Origin: Anaerolinea sp.
GTDB lineage: Bacteria > Chloroflexota > Anaerolineae > Anaerolineales > Anaerolineaceae
Length of the DNA: 64,000 nucleotides
NCBI GenBank assembly: GCA_029975055.1
Contig: JARKPU010000001.1
Location: 1 to 64,000 of the forward strand
Reading direction: 5' to 3'
Shown here: positions 42,161-51,532 of the stretch, piece by piece
How the letters are laid out: every line of letters starts with the position of its first letter
How positions within the stretch are numbered: the stretch's first letter is position 1
Notes under the pieces: model-generated
What the model saw: the letters and a program-made list of their open reading frames with translations, nothing else
What the model was told of the DNA's origin: nothing
Databases searched by the model: none
Position numbers and translations under genes: made by a program

Positions 42161-43569
42161 ACGATCACCTTCTCGAAACCGGTCTTCACGCTGCCCAGGT
42201 TCACCTCCAGCGGATATTTGCCTGTGAAGCAGGCGTTGCAATAGCCGTCGCTGCGCCCGATGGCGCGCATCATCCCCTCCAACGAGAGGTAGCGCAGCGA
42301 ATCGGCCCCGACCAGCTCGCAGATCTCATCCACGTGCAGGCGGTGGGCAATCAATTCGTCATACGTGCCCATATCCACGCCCATGAAGCACGGGTGAGTG
42401 ATCGGAGGGCAGGTGATGCGCACATGCACCTCGCGCGCGCCTGCCTCGCGGAGCAGCTTAACCAGCGGGCCGGTGGTGTTGCCGCGCACGATGCTGTCAT
42501 CGATCATCACCACGCGTTTGCCTTTCACGTTTTCGGTGACGACGTTGAACTTCAAGGCCACGCCCTGGCGGCGCAGCGTATCGGTCGGCTCGATGAACGT
42601 CCGCCCGATGTAGCGGTTCTTGATGAACCCATCGTTGTACGGGATCGCCTCCGCCTGTGCGTAGCCGATTGCTGCCGGAATGGACGAATCCGGCACCGGA
42701 ACTACCACATCCGCCGCCACGCCGTTCTCGTGGGCCAGCTCGATGCCCAGTCGCTGCCGCACCTGGTGCACGCTGCGGCCGTCCCAGACGGAATCGGGCC
42801 TCGAAAAGTAAATATGCTCAAAGGTGCAGCGCGCCAGCGGCTTTTGCGGTGCGAGTGCCTGCTGCACGGTCAATGCATTGTTGCTCAGCGAGATTATCTC
42901 GCCCGGCTGCACCTCGCGGATGGCCTGGCAGCCGATCGTGCGCAGCGCGCCCGTCTCAGAGGCGCAGGCGTGCCCCCCGCTCGGCAGAATGCCCACGCTC
43001 AGCGGCCTGAAGCCCCACGGATCGCGCACGGCAAACACGCCCGTGAGAGTGAGGATCACCAGCGAGAAAGCCCCGCGCCACTTGGCCATGCTGGTGCGGA
43101 TGCGTTCCATCCAGGTGGCCCCTTCGGCCCCGGCCAGCATCATCGTGATCACTTCCGAGTCCGACGAGGCCTGCAGCCCCACCCCACGGCGCAGCAACTC
43201 CTGGCGCAGCTCCGCCGAGTTGACCAGGTTGCCGTTGTGCGCCACGGCCACCGGCCCGTAGAGGGTTTCGATCATAAAAGGCTGCGCATTGCGCGCCGAA
43301 CTGGAACCCGTGGTGGAATAGCGCGTGTGGCCGATGGCGTAATCGCCGCGCATTGGCGCGAGGTGCTCAGGGGTGAAGACCTGCGCCACCAGCCCGGTGT
43401 CTTTATGCAGGCGCATCGAGCGCCCATCCGAAACCGCCAGCCCGGCGGCTTCTTGCCCGCGGTGCTGCAAGGCGAACAGGCCAAAAAAGGCCATGCGCGC
43501 CACGTCTTCATTCGGGGCAAAGATACCAATAACGCCGCATTCTTCCTGCGGCCGGTCGTCAATCTGCAT
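42157..43569 (-). CDS. purF: Amidophosphoribosyltransferase
   Basis: 470 residues from the ATG at 43569. With this start the catalytic Cys is residue 11 (EECGVIGIF), giving the 10-residue propeptide seen in the Bacillus type, which is self-cleaved to expose Cys. The PRPP loop reads VVMIDDSIVRGNT. The C-terminal GYCNACFTGKYP supplies a Cys pair of the [4Fe-4S] cluster of this type. It makes phosphoribosylamine, the first committed step. It overlaps purE by 11 bp. Confidence 0.96.
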   Translation of the reverse strand: MQIDDRPQEECGVIGIFAPNEDVARMAFFGLFALQHRGQEAAGLAVSDGRSMRLHKDTGLVAQVFTPEHLAPMRGDYAIGHTRYSTTGSSSARNAQPFMIETLYGPVAVAHNGNLVNSAELRQELLRRGVGLQASSDSEVITMMLAGAEGATWMERIRTSMAKWRGAFSLVILTLTGVFAVRDPWGFRPLSVGILPSGGHACASETGALRTIGCQAIREVQPGEIISLSNNALTVQQALAPQKPLARCTFEHIYFSRPDSVWDGRSVHQVRQRLGIELAHENGVAADVVVPVPDSSIPAAIGYAQAEAIPYNDGFIKNRYIGRTFIEPTDTLRRQGVALKFNVVTENVKGKRVVMIDDSIVRGNTTGPLVKLLREAGAREVHVRITCPPITHPCFMGVDMGTYDELIAHRLHVDEICELVGADSLRYLSLEGMMRAIGRSDGYCNACFTGKYPLEVNLGSVKTGFEKVIV

Positions 43570-44077
43570 CGTAGTGATATCCTTTTTCCATCTCTTGCTG
43601 CCGCAGCCCGGTGTCATCCGAAATCACCTTATCGGCCTGCCCGGCCTGGAAAGCCTTCACTGCCGCCTTCACGCGCGGGTCGGCCAGCCCCAGCATCTTC
43701 GCCGCCAGCAGGGCCGCATTGGCCGGCTCGAGCACCACCGCGGGGGCCACCCCCGAAGGCATGCGCAGCGAGGAAAACACATCCGCACCGCCGAATGCCT
43801 CGCTATACGGCGGGCAGGCGATCACCGGCGCGCTCACCGCCCCATCCACAAAGCCCGAAAGCGCATTGCTCCTGCCCGCCACGCTGATATACACCTTTGG
43901 GCGCGGGTCTTTCTCGTACTCTTCCAGCAGGCTCAACACATGCGCGGGGGTTTTATGCGCTGAACCGATGCGCAGATGCACATCCAGCCCGAAGGAACGC
44001 GCCGCCTCGGCGATCTTTTGGCAGTGAGCCTCATCGGCGCGCGAACCCATCAGGATAACAACCAATGCATCGCTCAT
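43559..44077 (-). CDS. purE: AIR carboxylase, class II PurE
   Basis: 172 residues from the ATG at 44077 that overlaps the purC stop. Motifs are those of class II PurE, which uses CO2 and AIR directly: SAHKTP, YISVAGRSNALSG, VIACPP and DVFSSLRMPSG, close to the animal PAICS domain and unlike the class I GAGGAAHLPG pattern. This fits the absence of purK from the operon. It is coupled to purC in the same order in which the two are fused in PAICS. Confidence 0.9.
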   Translation of the reverse strand: MSDALVVILMGSRADEAHCQKIAEAARSFGLDVHLRIGSAHKTPAHVLSLLEEYEKDPRPKVYISVAGRSNALSGFVDGAVSAPVIACPPYSEAFGGADVFSSLRMPSGVAPAVVLEPANAALLAAKMLGLADPRVKAAVKAFQAGQADKVISDDTGLRQQEMEKGYHYDAD

Positions 44078-45042
44078 AGCAGGCCTCCTTCGCGCAAGTT
44101 GCGCTCCAGGCGCGGTTCCACCGGATACTCGCCCGGGATAAACGGCGCCCCGGTCAACAGCTCGTAAATGCTGATATAGCGCTGGCTGGCCGCCGCCCAA
44201 AGCGCATCCGGCACCTCCGGCGGAGCCCCGTCGCCGCGGTAGCCGCGAGCGGCATATTCCAGTCGAATGAACTCTTTGTCGAAGTTCTCCGGTTCCTCGC
44301 CGCTTTCGAAGCGCTGCGGGTAGGTCTCGGCCCGCCAGAAGCGCGAGGAATCGGGCGTGTGAATCTCATCGATAAGCAGCACCTCGCCGCCGGGGCCGAC
44401 GCCAAATTCATACTTGGTATCCACCAGGATCAGACCCGCCTTACCGGCCAGCTCCTGCCCGCGCCTGAAGAGCCTCAATGCAGCGGTCTGCACTCGCTCC
44501 CAGGTAGCTTCGCCCAGCAGGCCTTTCTCCACCACCTCCGCGCAGGTCAGGCGTTCGTCATGCCCGGTGAGGCCGCCTTTGGTGGTGGGAGTGATGATCG
44601 GCTCGGGCAGCGCCTGGTTCTTGCGCAGCCCGTCTGGGAAGCGGTAGCCATAAATGTCGCGCTCGCCGAGCGAGTAGCGGTACCACAGCGCCGTGGATGT
44701 GACCCCGGTGATGTACCCGCGCACGATCACTTCCACCAGGATCGGCTCGGCCTCACGCACCACGGCGGCATTCGGGTCAGGCTCGCTGATCAGGTGGTGG
44801 GCGATGATGTCCTCGCAGCGGCGCATCCACCAGTTGGAGAGCTGGTTGAGCACCTGCCCCTTGTAGGGCACTTTCGCCAGGATGCGGTCGAAGGCCGAGA
44901 GCCGGTCGGTGGTGATGATCAACCGCCGCCCGCCCGCCAGAGGGTACCAGTCGCGCACCTTGCCGGCTGCACGCCCGCCCAGGGGCAGGCTGGAGGCTTC
45001 AAACGCCTGCGGTAAAAGCGCCATCAATGTTTGCCGGTCCAT
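44074..45042 (-). CDS. purC: SAICAR synthetase
   Basis: 322 residues, the longer PurC form. Landmarks are GKVRDWY near the N terminus, TTDRLSAFD, VRGYITGS-like VRGYITGV, DTKYEFG and DEIHTPDSSRFW. It joins aspartate to CAIR using ATP. It follows purQ by 9 bp and overlaps purE by 4 bp. Confidence 0.96.
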   Translation of the reverse strand: MDRQTLMALLPQAFEASSLPLGGRAAGKVRDWYPLAGGRRLIITTDRLSAFDRILAKVPYKGQVLNQLSNWWMRRCEDIIAHHLISEPDPNAAVVREAEPILVEVIVRGYITGVTSTALWYRYSLGERDIYGYRFPDGLRKNQALPEPIITPTTKGGLTGHDERLTCAEVVEKGLLGEATWERVQTAALRLFRRGQELAGKAGLILVDTKYEFGVGPGGEVLLIDEIHTPDSSRFWRAETYPQRFESGEEPENFDKEFIRLEYAARGYRGDGAPPEVPDALWAAASQRYISIYELLTGAPFIPGEYPVEPRLERNLREGGLL

Positions 45043-45051
45043 CCAATCCTC

Positions 45052-45816
45052 CTAGAGCGCTTTCATGCCATTTTGGAACAATTTCAAACCGAGGCATCCG
45101 CCCGCGCCGCGCGTCCAGCGCGGATGCTGGTGCGGGAGAATATGATCTTCAGGGTGCGGCATCAACCCGAGGACGTTGCCCTGCGGGTTGCATACCCCGG
45201 CGATATCGCCGATCGATCCGTTGGGGTTGTGCGGGTAAACGCCCTCAGCGGCCCGCCCGCCGGGCCCGGCATACACCAGGGCTACCTGCCCGGCAGCCAG
45301 CAGCGCGGCCAGGCGGGCAGCATCTGCCAGCGTGAAGCGCCCCTCGCCGTGCGCCACCGGGCAATCGACTGGCTCTGTTAACCCGCGCGTCCACAGGCAG
45401 GTTTCTGAGCGCGGCAGCAGGCGCACCCACCGGCACTCGAAATGGCCGCTCTGGTTGAACGTCAGGGTGGCTTGCACATCACTGCGTCCCGGCAAGACGC
45501 CCGCCTTCACCAGCGCCTGGAACCCATTGCAAATGCCGATGACCGGCTTGCCCGCGTCAACGAAGGCGTTCACCTCTTCGGCAAAGTAGCTGGTCAAATC
45601 CAGCGCCATCAGCTTGCCTGCGCCCAGCGCATCGGCATACGAGAATCCGCCCGGGACGACCAGCATCTGGAAATCCTCCCAGCGCGTTCGCTCAGACCGC
45701 AACTGGTTCACGTGGCGGATTTCGGCCTGCCCCCCTGCCAGTTCCACCGCCTGCGCGGCATCCAGGTCGCGGTTGGTGCCGGTGGCATGAAGGATCAACA
45801 CGCGCGGTTTGTGCAT
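45052..45816 (-). CDS. purQ: FGAM synthase glutaminase subunit
   Basis: 254 residues, class I glutamine amidotransferase. Nucleophile Cys96 lies in GICNGFQ and the His/Glu of the triad in MPHPEDH. It supplies ammonia to PurL. It begins 4 bp after purL. It is a free-standing protein, whereas PurS is fused to PurL. Confidence 0.96.
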   Translation of the reverse strand: MHKPRVLILHATGTNRDLDAAQAVELAGGQAEIRHVNQLRSERTRWEDFQMLVVPGGFSYADALGAGKLMALDLTSYFAEEVNAFVDAGKPVIGICNGFQALVKAGVLPGRSDVQATLTFNQSGHFECRWVRLLPRSETCLWTRGLTEPVDCPVAHGEGRFTLADAARLAALLAAGQVALVYAGPGGRAAEGVYPHNPNGSIGDIAGVCNPQGNVLGLMPHPEDHILPHQHPRWTRGAGGCLGLKLFQNGMKAL

Positions 45817-45820
45817 CTTC

Positions 45821-48745
45821 TCAACCCTCCCGCTTCCAGGCGCGCACCAGCGCCGCCACCGGCAGGTCGATCAACCCCCTGCCGTTCATGCTCACGCGGA
45901 ACTCCTCATCTCCGCGCACATGCCCTAACCGCTGGAACGACAGACCCTCGAAGGCCGCCTCGAATGCGGCCTCATGCTCGGGTCTCACCTCCGCCAGCAG
46001 GCAGCCGTTCGTCTCGCCGAAAAGCGCGCAGAGCGGCTCACCCCCCGCCAGTTCGATCTCAGCTCCCAGCCGCCCGCCGATGCACATCTCGGCTGCTGCT
46101 ACGCCCAGGCCGCCTTCCGAGAGGTCATGGCACGCGCGCACCAAACCTTTTTGGATGGCCGCGTGCAGCGCCCGATACACCGCCGGGGCCGAAGCATCCA
46201 GCGGTGGCACTTCACCATCATAAGCCTCCTGCGCACCGCCGGCCAGCCGGTAGTGGCTGGCCCCCAGGCGCGGATCATGCCTGCCAACCAGGTACAGCGC
46301 ATCTCCGGCCTGCTTCAAATCCATGCTAACGGCCTTGCTCAAGTCATCCATCACCCCCAGCGCCGAAACCACCAGCGTGGGCGGGATGCTGTGGCGCAGC
46401 CCATCGGCGGCCAGGTATTCGTTATTGAGCGAGTCCTTGCCGGAAATGAACGGCGCGCCAAACAACAGCGCCGTCTCATAGCAGGCCCGCGCGGCTTCGA
46501 GCAGGCTGCCCATCGTCTCCGGGCGGGTTGGGTCGCCCCAGCAAAAGTTATCCAGCAGCGAGATGCGCGCCGGGTCCGCGCCGACGGCAACCGCGTTGCG
46601 CAGCGCTTCGTCTATGACGCTGGCGGCCATGCGGTAAGCATCCAGCTTGCCGTATTCCGGGTTCACCCCGTTGCTCAACACAATGGCGTGCGGCCCCACG
46701 GCGCCGAGCGGGCGCAGCACCGCCGCATCGGATGGCCCATCATCTTCCGCGCCGGTGAGCGGCTTGATCAGCGTGCCTCCCTGTACCTCGTGGTCATAGA
46801 TGCGCACCACGCCCGCTTTGGAGGCAATGTTCGGGTGCGAAAGCAGGGCGAGCAGCCCGGCGGTGTAATCCACATTTTCCGTGTACCCGCCGCGGCAGCA
46901 GTCCTCCCCGGGGCAATGCCCGGCTGCAAGCGGGATGCGCGCCTTCAAGTTGCGCTGCGGGATGCCATGGTGGAGGAAGCGGTTATCCAGGTCAAGCACG
47001 GCCTTGCCGGAGTATGTCACCACCAGGCGGCCCCCGGCAGTGAATTCGCCGATATCGGTCAACTCCACATCGAAAACGGAGCAGATTTCGGCAAAGCGGG
47101 CCATGTTCTTTGGCGGAATTGCCAGCACCATGCGTTCTTGAGCTTCCGACAGCCAGATCTCCCACGGGGCCAGGCCGGGATACTTCAGGCGCACATCGCT
47201 CAATTCCACCTTCGCCCCCAGGCTGGAAGACATCTCGCCCACCGCAGAGGATAGCCCGCCCGCGCCGCAGTCGGTGATGGCCGAATACAGGCCTTCATCG
47301 CGCGCGCGCACCACCACTTCGATCAACCCCTTCTCGGTGATCGGCGCGCCAATCTGCACCGAAGCGCCCGAAACCTCACCCGTCTGTGCGTCCATGGTCA
47401 TCGAAGAGAAGGTGGCCCCCCGCAGCCCGTCCCGCCCGGTGCGCCCGCCAATGACCACCACCCGGTCGCCGGGATGGGGCGTTCGCCGGTGAAGGTTCAG
47501 CGGGGCGATGCCAACGCAGCCGCAATAGACCAGCGGGTTAGAGGTGAAGCCCTCGTCAAAGAGCACCGCCCCGTTGACCGTCGGGATGCCGATTTTATTG
47601 CCATAATCCTGGACGCCTGCGACCACCCCGGAAAAAATCCGCCGCGGGTGCAGCACGCCTTCCGGCAGGCGCTCGAAAGGCAGCTCCTGCGGCCCAAAGC
47701 ACAGCACATCGGTAGCGGCGATGGGCCTGGCAGAGACGCCAAGCACATCGCGGATCACCCCGCCCACGCCCGTGTTCGCCCCGCCGAACGGCTCGATGGC
47801 CGAAGGGTGATTGTGCGTCTCCACCTTGAACGAAATTTCGTTCGCGCCGTCAAACGCGACGATCCCGGCATTATCCACAAACGCCGAGCGCACCCAGGGG
47901 GCCGCGATCCGGTCGGTGGCGGCCTTTAGAAACGTGCGCATCAGGTTATCGACCACACCGCCCGGGTATGCGCCTTTGAATTGCGCCGGCAGGTCGGCAT
48001 AGTTTTCGATCTCCACGCGCGCCTTGAAGGTCTTATGTACGCAGTGTTCGCTCCACGTCTGGGCAATCATCTCAAATTCGATGTCGGTCAGGTCGCGGCC
48101 TTCCGCTTCGCAGTAGCGTTGAATGGCGCGCATCTCCGTCAGGTCGAGCGCCGCGCGGCGCTCCTGTGAGAGAGCCAGCAAGGCCTCATCATCGCAGCCA
48201 CAGATGCGCAGCCGGTCCACGCGCGCCGAGGCCTCCGCTTCAGACGGGAAGGACGGCTCGATGGAGCCCAGTTCGTAGCGCTGCGTCACCGGGTTGGCCA
48301 GCAGGCGCTTCGCCAGCAGGTGCAGGCCTTCTTCGTCCAACGTGGGGCAGTGAATCAAAAAGCGCTGCCCGGTTGAGGCGCGCCTGACCCCCTGGATGTG
48401 CATCACCCGGGCGGCACGGACGATCTGCTCGGCCACCGGGTCGGTGACCCCGGCGCGCAGGGCTGTTTCCACAACCCAAACCTGCCGGCCTGCTTGCGCC
48501 CCATCTGCAACCGCCCCAATTTGAACAGCCTGCGTCACCGGGTCGCTCAAGAGGCGCTCAGCCAGGGCTTTCTGGTCTTCAGGCGTGAGCTGCCCTTCGA
48601 TGAAGTACAGGTCCTGCACCGCGATCGATTGGATGCCCGTGAAGCCCAGTGCGTGCGCATCGGCCAGGCAGGCATCAGAGCGCGGATCGGTTGCCGACCG
48701 AGGCCGGACGGTGAAACGGTAAACCCTCAGGGCATCCTGAAGCAT
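45821..48745 (-). CDS. purL: FGAM synthase PurL with tandem PurS-like N-terminal domains
   Basis: 974 residues, about 200 longer than the small PurL. Residues about 6-77 and 88-160 are two PurS-like units, each ending in a RLL-[SA]-[DN]-PVTQ motif. From about residue 185 the chain is normal PurL (TWSEHCVHKTF, GGANTGVGGVIRD, SGKDSLNNEY). Small PurL normally binds a separate PurS dimer; here that dimer is covalently supplied. It is the first gene of the purine operon, behind a consensus promoter. Confidence 0.93.
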   Translation of the reverse strand: MLQDALRVYRFTVRPRSATDPRSDACLADAHALGFTGIQSIAVQDLYFIEGQLTPEDQKALAERLLSDPVTQAVQIGAVADGAQAGRQVWVVETALRAGVTDPVAEQIVRAARVMHIQGVRRASTGQRFLIHCPTLDEEGLHLLAKRLLANPVTQRYELGSIEPSFPSEAEASARVDRLRICGCDDEALLALSQERRAALDLTEMRAIQRYCEAEGRDLTDIEFEMIAQTWSEHCVHKTFKARVEIENYADLPAQFKGAYPGGVVDNLMRTFLKAATDRIAAPWVRSAFVDNAGIVAFDGANEISFKVETHNHPSAIEPFGGANTGVGGVIRDVLGVSARPIAATDVLCFGPQELPFERLPEGVLHPRRIFSGVVAGVQDYGNKIGIPTVNGAVLFDEGFTSNPLVYCGCVGIAPLNLHRRTPHPGDRVVVIGGRTGRDGLRGATFSSMTMDAQTGEVSGASVQIGAPITEKGLIEVVVRARDEGLYSAITDCGAGGLSSAVGEMSSSLGAKVELSDVRLKYPGLAPWEIWLSEAQERMVLAIPPKNMARFAEICSVFDVELTDIGEFTAGGRLVVTYSGKAVLDLDNRFLHHGIPQRNLKARIPLAAGHCPGEDCCRGGYTENVDYTAGLLALLSHPNIASKAGVVRIYDHEVQGGTLIKPLTGAEDDGPSDAAVLRPLGAVGPHAIVLSNGVNPEYGKLDAYRMAASVIDEALRNAVAVGADPARISLLDNFCWGDPTRPETMGSLLEAARACYETALLFGAPFISGKDSLNNEYLAADGLRHSIPPTLVVSALGVMDDLSKAVSMDLKQAGDALYLVGRHDPRLGASHYRLAGGAQEAYDGEVPPLDASAPAVYRALHAAIQKGLVRACHDLSEGGLGVAAAEMCIGGRLGAEIELAGGEPLCALFGETNGCLLAEVRPEHEAAFEAAFEGLSFQRLGHVRGDEEFRVSMNGRGLIDLPVAALVRAWKREG

Positions 48746-48786
48746 GGTGCGAAGTCATTCCTTTGGAAAGGTGGTGGAATAGCGGG

Positions 48787-48815
48787 ATTCTACTCCGATC
48801 ACCCTGTCTAGTCAA
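48787..48815 (-). promoter_or_regulatory. Promoter of the purine operon
   Basis: TTGACT (48810-48815), 17 bp, TAGAAT (48787-48792) on the minus strand, about 42 bp before the purL ATG. The leader is too short for a purine riboswitch. Confidence 0.85.
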
Positions 48816-48821
48816 CTTAAA

Positions 48822-48845
48822 GAATCGGTTTTTTTGATCCGATTC
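48822..48845 (-). terminator. Hairpin between GH130 and purL
   Basis: GAATCGG/CCGATTC, 7 bp with a 10-nt A/T-rich loop, 14 bp past the GH130 stop and followed on the minus strand by TTT. A modest terminator for the GH130 transcript just before the purL promoter. Confidence 0.5.
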
Positions 48846-48858
48846 ATGCGCTTCCGGC

Positions 48859-50058
48859 TCACTCGCCGCGGATGTCGGAGCGGGCGCCCAGGTTGAGGTT
48901 CTTGCGGATCAACCCGATGCGCTGCTGCACGCAGGCATACGAGCGCAGGCCGTCCGGCGGGGTGTTGATCACATAATCCAGCATGCGGTCGATGCTCGTC
49001 TCTGCCACGTGCGTGCGCGTGTCGGACGAGCCGTAATAGATATACAGGCTGCCGTCCTCGCGGGCCACGGCCCCGTTGCAGAACACCACGTTTGAGACAT
49101 CTCCCACCCGCTCGTCGAACTCGGGCGCCAGCAGGTAACCGCCCGGCTTCGCCACCACCTTCCAGGGCTCGTGCAGGTCGCAGAGGAAGGCGTAAAGCAC
49201 ATAGCGCAGCCCGGCCGCCGTTCCACGCACCCCGTGGGCAATGTGCAGCCAGCCCATCGGCGTTTTGATCGGCACCGCCCCGGCGCCATTTTTGGATTCC
49301 TTGATGGTGTGGTAGATGCGCTCGTCAATGATGGTCTCTTCGGCAATTTCGGCCCGGGTGATATCAGCGCACAACCCCCAGCCGATTCCTCCGCCCCGCC
49401 CGGCTTCGATAAAGGAATCCTGCGGGCGAGTATAAAAGGCGTATTTACCGTCCACAAATTCGGGGTGCAGCACCACGTTGCGCTGCTGCGCCGAGGCGGT
49501 CTTCAGGTCTGGCAGGCGCTCCCAGTAAACCAGATCTTTCGTGCGGGCCAGCCCGGCCTGCGCCACCGCGCTGGAAAGATCGCCCGGGGCGGCGGCGGGG
49601 TCTTTGCGCTCGGTGCAAAACACGCCATAGATCCACCCGTCGGCGTGCTTCGTCAGGCGCATATCATACACATTGGTATCGGGGTCGTCCGTTTCGGGCA
49701 TGAGGACGGGGAAATCCCAGAACCGGAACCTTTCTACCGGGCTGTCGCTCTCTGCCACTGCGAAGAAAGATTTGCGATCCACCCCTTCTACCCGCAGCAT
49801 GAGCAGGATCTTCCCATTCAGCTCGATCGCGCCGGTGTTGAACGCCGCATTGACGCCCAAGCGCTCCATCAAGTAAGGATTGGTGCGTTCATCGAAATCA
49901 TACCGCCAGAAGAGCGGCGTATGCGCCGCCGTCACCACCGGGTGCAGGTAGCGCTCGAATACGCCGTTGTTCCAGCGCAGGTCGATGTTGTTGGGCTGGT
50001 TGATCAATGCGTCGTGCTCCGCCTGGAGTCTTTGAAGTCTTTGTTGAAAGGTCAACAT
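48859..50058 (-). CDS. GH130 phosphorylase, 4-O-beta-D-mannosyl-D-glucose type
   Basis: 399 residues from the ATG at 50058, with GGAAGGA upstream; a TTG seven codons earlier is less likely. Five-bladed propeller of GH130. [35 protein letters not shown] with catalytic Asp132, [16 protein letters not shown] and SSDTRTHVA match the mannosylglucose phosphorylase subfamily (GH130_1). It cleaves mannosylglucose with phosphate to mannose 1-phosphate and glucose, inside the cell. A LacI regulator lies directly upstream. No transporter or epimerase partner is adjacent. Confidence 0.88.
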   Translation of the reverse strand: MLTFQQRLQRLQAEHDALINQPNNIDLRWNNGVFERYLHPVVTAAHTPLFWRYDFDERTNPYLMERLGVNAAFNTGAIELNGKILLMLRVEGVDRKSFFAVAESDSPVERFRFWDFPVLMPETDDPDTNVYDMRLTKHADGWIYGVFCTERKDPAAAPGDLSSAVAQAGLARTKDLVYWERLPDLKTASAQQRNVVLHPEFVDGKYAFYTRPQDSFIEAGRGGGIGWGLCADITRAEIAEETIIDERIYHTIKESKNGAGAVPIKTPMGWLHIAHGVRGTAAGLRYVLYAFLCDLHEPWKVVAKPGGYLLAPEFDERVGDVSNVVFCNGAVAREDGSLYIYYGSSDTRTHVAETSIDRMLDYVINTPPDGLRSYACVQQRIGLIRKNLNLGARSDIRGE

Positions 50059-50108
50059 GGCAATTTTCCTTCCGGTCAATGAATGATCTATGCTGTTCTA
50101 TGAAAATA

Positions 50109-50126
50109 AACCGCGCCGGCGCCGTT
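50109..50126. promoter_or_regulatory. Possible LacI-family operator before GH130
   Basis: AACCGCGCCGGCGCCGTT is an 18-bp palindrome centred on CG with two mismatched positions, in the lacI-GH130 gap. It is GC-rich and could be chance; its sequence differs from the palindrome at 21178. Confidence 0.25.
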
Positions 50127-50176
50127 GGGGTCATCAGGCGCAGGCGAGTTGAGGCTTCAGCCTGGCATCACTCCGA

Positions 50177-51184
50177 TCAGGATTTAGCCGGGCCGGTGCT
50201 GCCCCGCACGACCAGCTCCGGGCAGATCACCTTTCGCTGGCAAGGCGTCGATGGATTTTCGATCAGTTCGATCAGATATTCGATCCCCTGGCGGGCCTGC
50301 TCCTGGAAATCCTGCCGCACCGTCGTCAACGGCGGCTCGAAATACGCCACCGAGACTTCATCGTCGAAACCCACCACCGATACATCCTCCGGCACGCGCA
50401 GGCCGGCCTCGTGCAGCGCCCGCAGCGCTCCAAGGGCCATCTGGTCGTTCCCGCAGATCAAGGCGGTGAAGCTGGCCCCCTGCTCGAGCAGCCGCCGGGT
50501 TTGCTCGTATCCGCTGGGAACCCTGAAATCACCCTCCAGCCAGGGGCCTGGCGCCAGCCCGCGCTGTTCCATCATCTCCACATAGGTATCATGGCGGATG
50601 CGTCCGTCCACCTTGGTGAACATACCGGTCACTTCGGCGATCCGCGTGTGCCCAAGCTCAAAAAGGTGGTGCATGATCTGCTGCATCCCGTAACGCTGGT
50701 CAAAGACCACCGCCGGCACCTGCATATCGGGGTCGGCGCCCAATTGAACATACGGGATGCCGCGGCACAGGCGGTTGAGCAGGCTCACATCCACCGGCAC
50801 ATCCATCGCGAACAGGATGAACCCGTCCACAATCCGCGAGGTGATCTCGTCAAACAGGCGGCTTAACTCCGTCGGCGAATCGGGGGTGCGCAGCGTCGAA
50901 ACCCCCACCTGGTATCCGTGTTCGGCGGCGCGGGCGATGATCGGCGGGATTGGCGTGAGGTAGTAGGCGTCGAAATCGATCACCTGCAAGGTCTGCGAGC
51001 GCCCGGTGATCAGGCTCCGCGCTGCCCGGTTGGGCCGGTAATTCAAGGATCGAATCGCCTGGCGCACCCGCTCGCGCGTTTCTTTGGCCACATTCGGGCT
51101 GTCGTTGATCACCCGCGAGACGGTCTGGTGCGACACATGTGCCAGCCTGGCTACATCATGTAAGGTGGCTTGTTTCCCTGGCAT
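50177..51184 (-). CDS. LacI-family transcriptional regulator
   Basis: 335 residues. The N-terminal helix-turn-helix reads ATLHDVARLAHVSHQTVSRV and the hinge NYRPNRAARSL; a periplasmic-binding-protein-like effector domain follows from about residue 60. It would bind a CG-centred palindrome and release it on binding a sugar. The adjacent GH130 gene is the likely target; the perfect palindrome before the GH1 gene at 21178 is another candidate. Effector unknown. Confidence 0.92.
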   Translation of the reverse strand: MPGKQATLHDVARLAHVSHQTVSRVINDSPNVAKETRERVRQAIRSLNYRPNRAARSLITGRSQTLQVIDFDAYYLTPIPPIIARAAEHGYQVGVSTLRTPDSPTELSRLFDEITSRIVDGFILFAMDVPVDVSLLNRLCRGIPYVQLGADPDMQVPAVVFDQRYGMQQIMHHLFELGHTRIAEVTGMFTKVDGRIRHDTYVEMMEQRGLAPGPWLEGDFRVPSGYEQTRRLLEQGASFTALICGNDQMALGALRALHEAGLRVPEDVSVVGFDDEVSVAYFEPPLTTVRQDFQEQARQGIEYLIELIENPSTPCQRKVICPELVVRGSTGPAKS

Positions 51185-51259
51185 GGAATCCTCGTGGAGG
51201 GCTGTAAATCTATCCTGGCCTGCATTTTCACTTTATCACAATTCCGGCGAATAAGCCTA

Positions 51260-51287
51260 TTGATTTTTTGTTTGAATATGTTATGAT
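51260..51287 (+). promoter_or_regulatory. Promoter of metA
   Basis: TTGATT (51260-51265), 16 bp, TATGAT (51282-51287); transcription would start about 20 nt before the riboswitch. Confidence 0.6.
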
Positions 51288-51313
51288 TCTACCCAACAAC
51301 CGAATAAATGACA

Positions 51314-51417
51314 CTCTTATCAAGAGAGGTGGAGGGACGGGCCCGATGATACCTCGACAACCAGCCAGGCGAAGGCATGGTGCCAATTCCCGCGGATATC
51401 AAACTGAGAGATGAGAG
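51314..51417 (+). ncRNA. SAM-I (S-box) riboswitch
   Basis: Closing stem P1 is CTCTTATC (51314-51321) with GATGAGAG (51410-51417). Between them are the S-box landmarks in order: GAGGTGGAGGGACGGGCCC, GATGATACC, the CAACCAG turn and GGTGCCAATTCC. S-adenosylmethionine binding would favour the terminator 20 bp downstream and shut off metA. Confidence 0.95.
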
Positions 51418-51437
51418 GGTTTGAGCGCATCTTGCTG

Positions 51438-51470
51438 ACCCCTTCTTGTTGACCAGGAGGGGTTTTTCTT
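51438..51470 (+). terminator. Riboswitch-controlled terminator
   Basis: ACCCCTTCT (51438-51446) pairs with AGGAGGGGT (51455-51463), followed by a T-run. It is the expression platform of the SAM-I riboswitch. Confidence 0.88.
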
Positions 51471-51532
51471 ATCCCCTTCACAGTGTTGTGATTTAGAAGC
51501 CTGCCAATCCACTCCAGGCGGAGGTAATATCG

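Noticed and set aside
43559..44200. A longer PurE beginning at 44200
   Set aside because: The extra 41 residues lie inside purC codons in another frame and match nothing; the ATG at 44077 gives the normal PurE N terminus and an ATGA overlap.
48746..48815. A purine riboswitch upstream of purL
   Set aside because: The promoter lies about 42 bp before the start codon, leaving no space, and no purine-aptamer core is visible.
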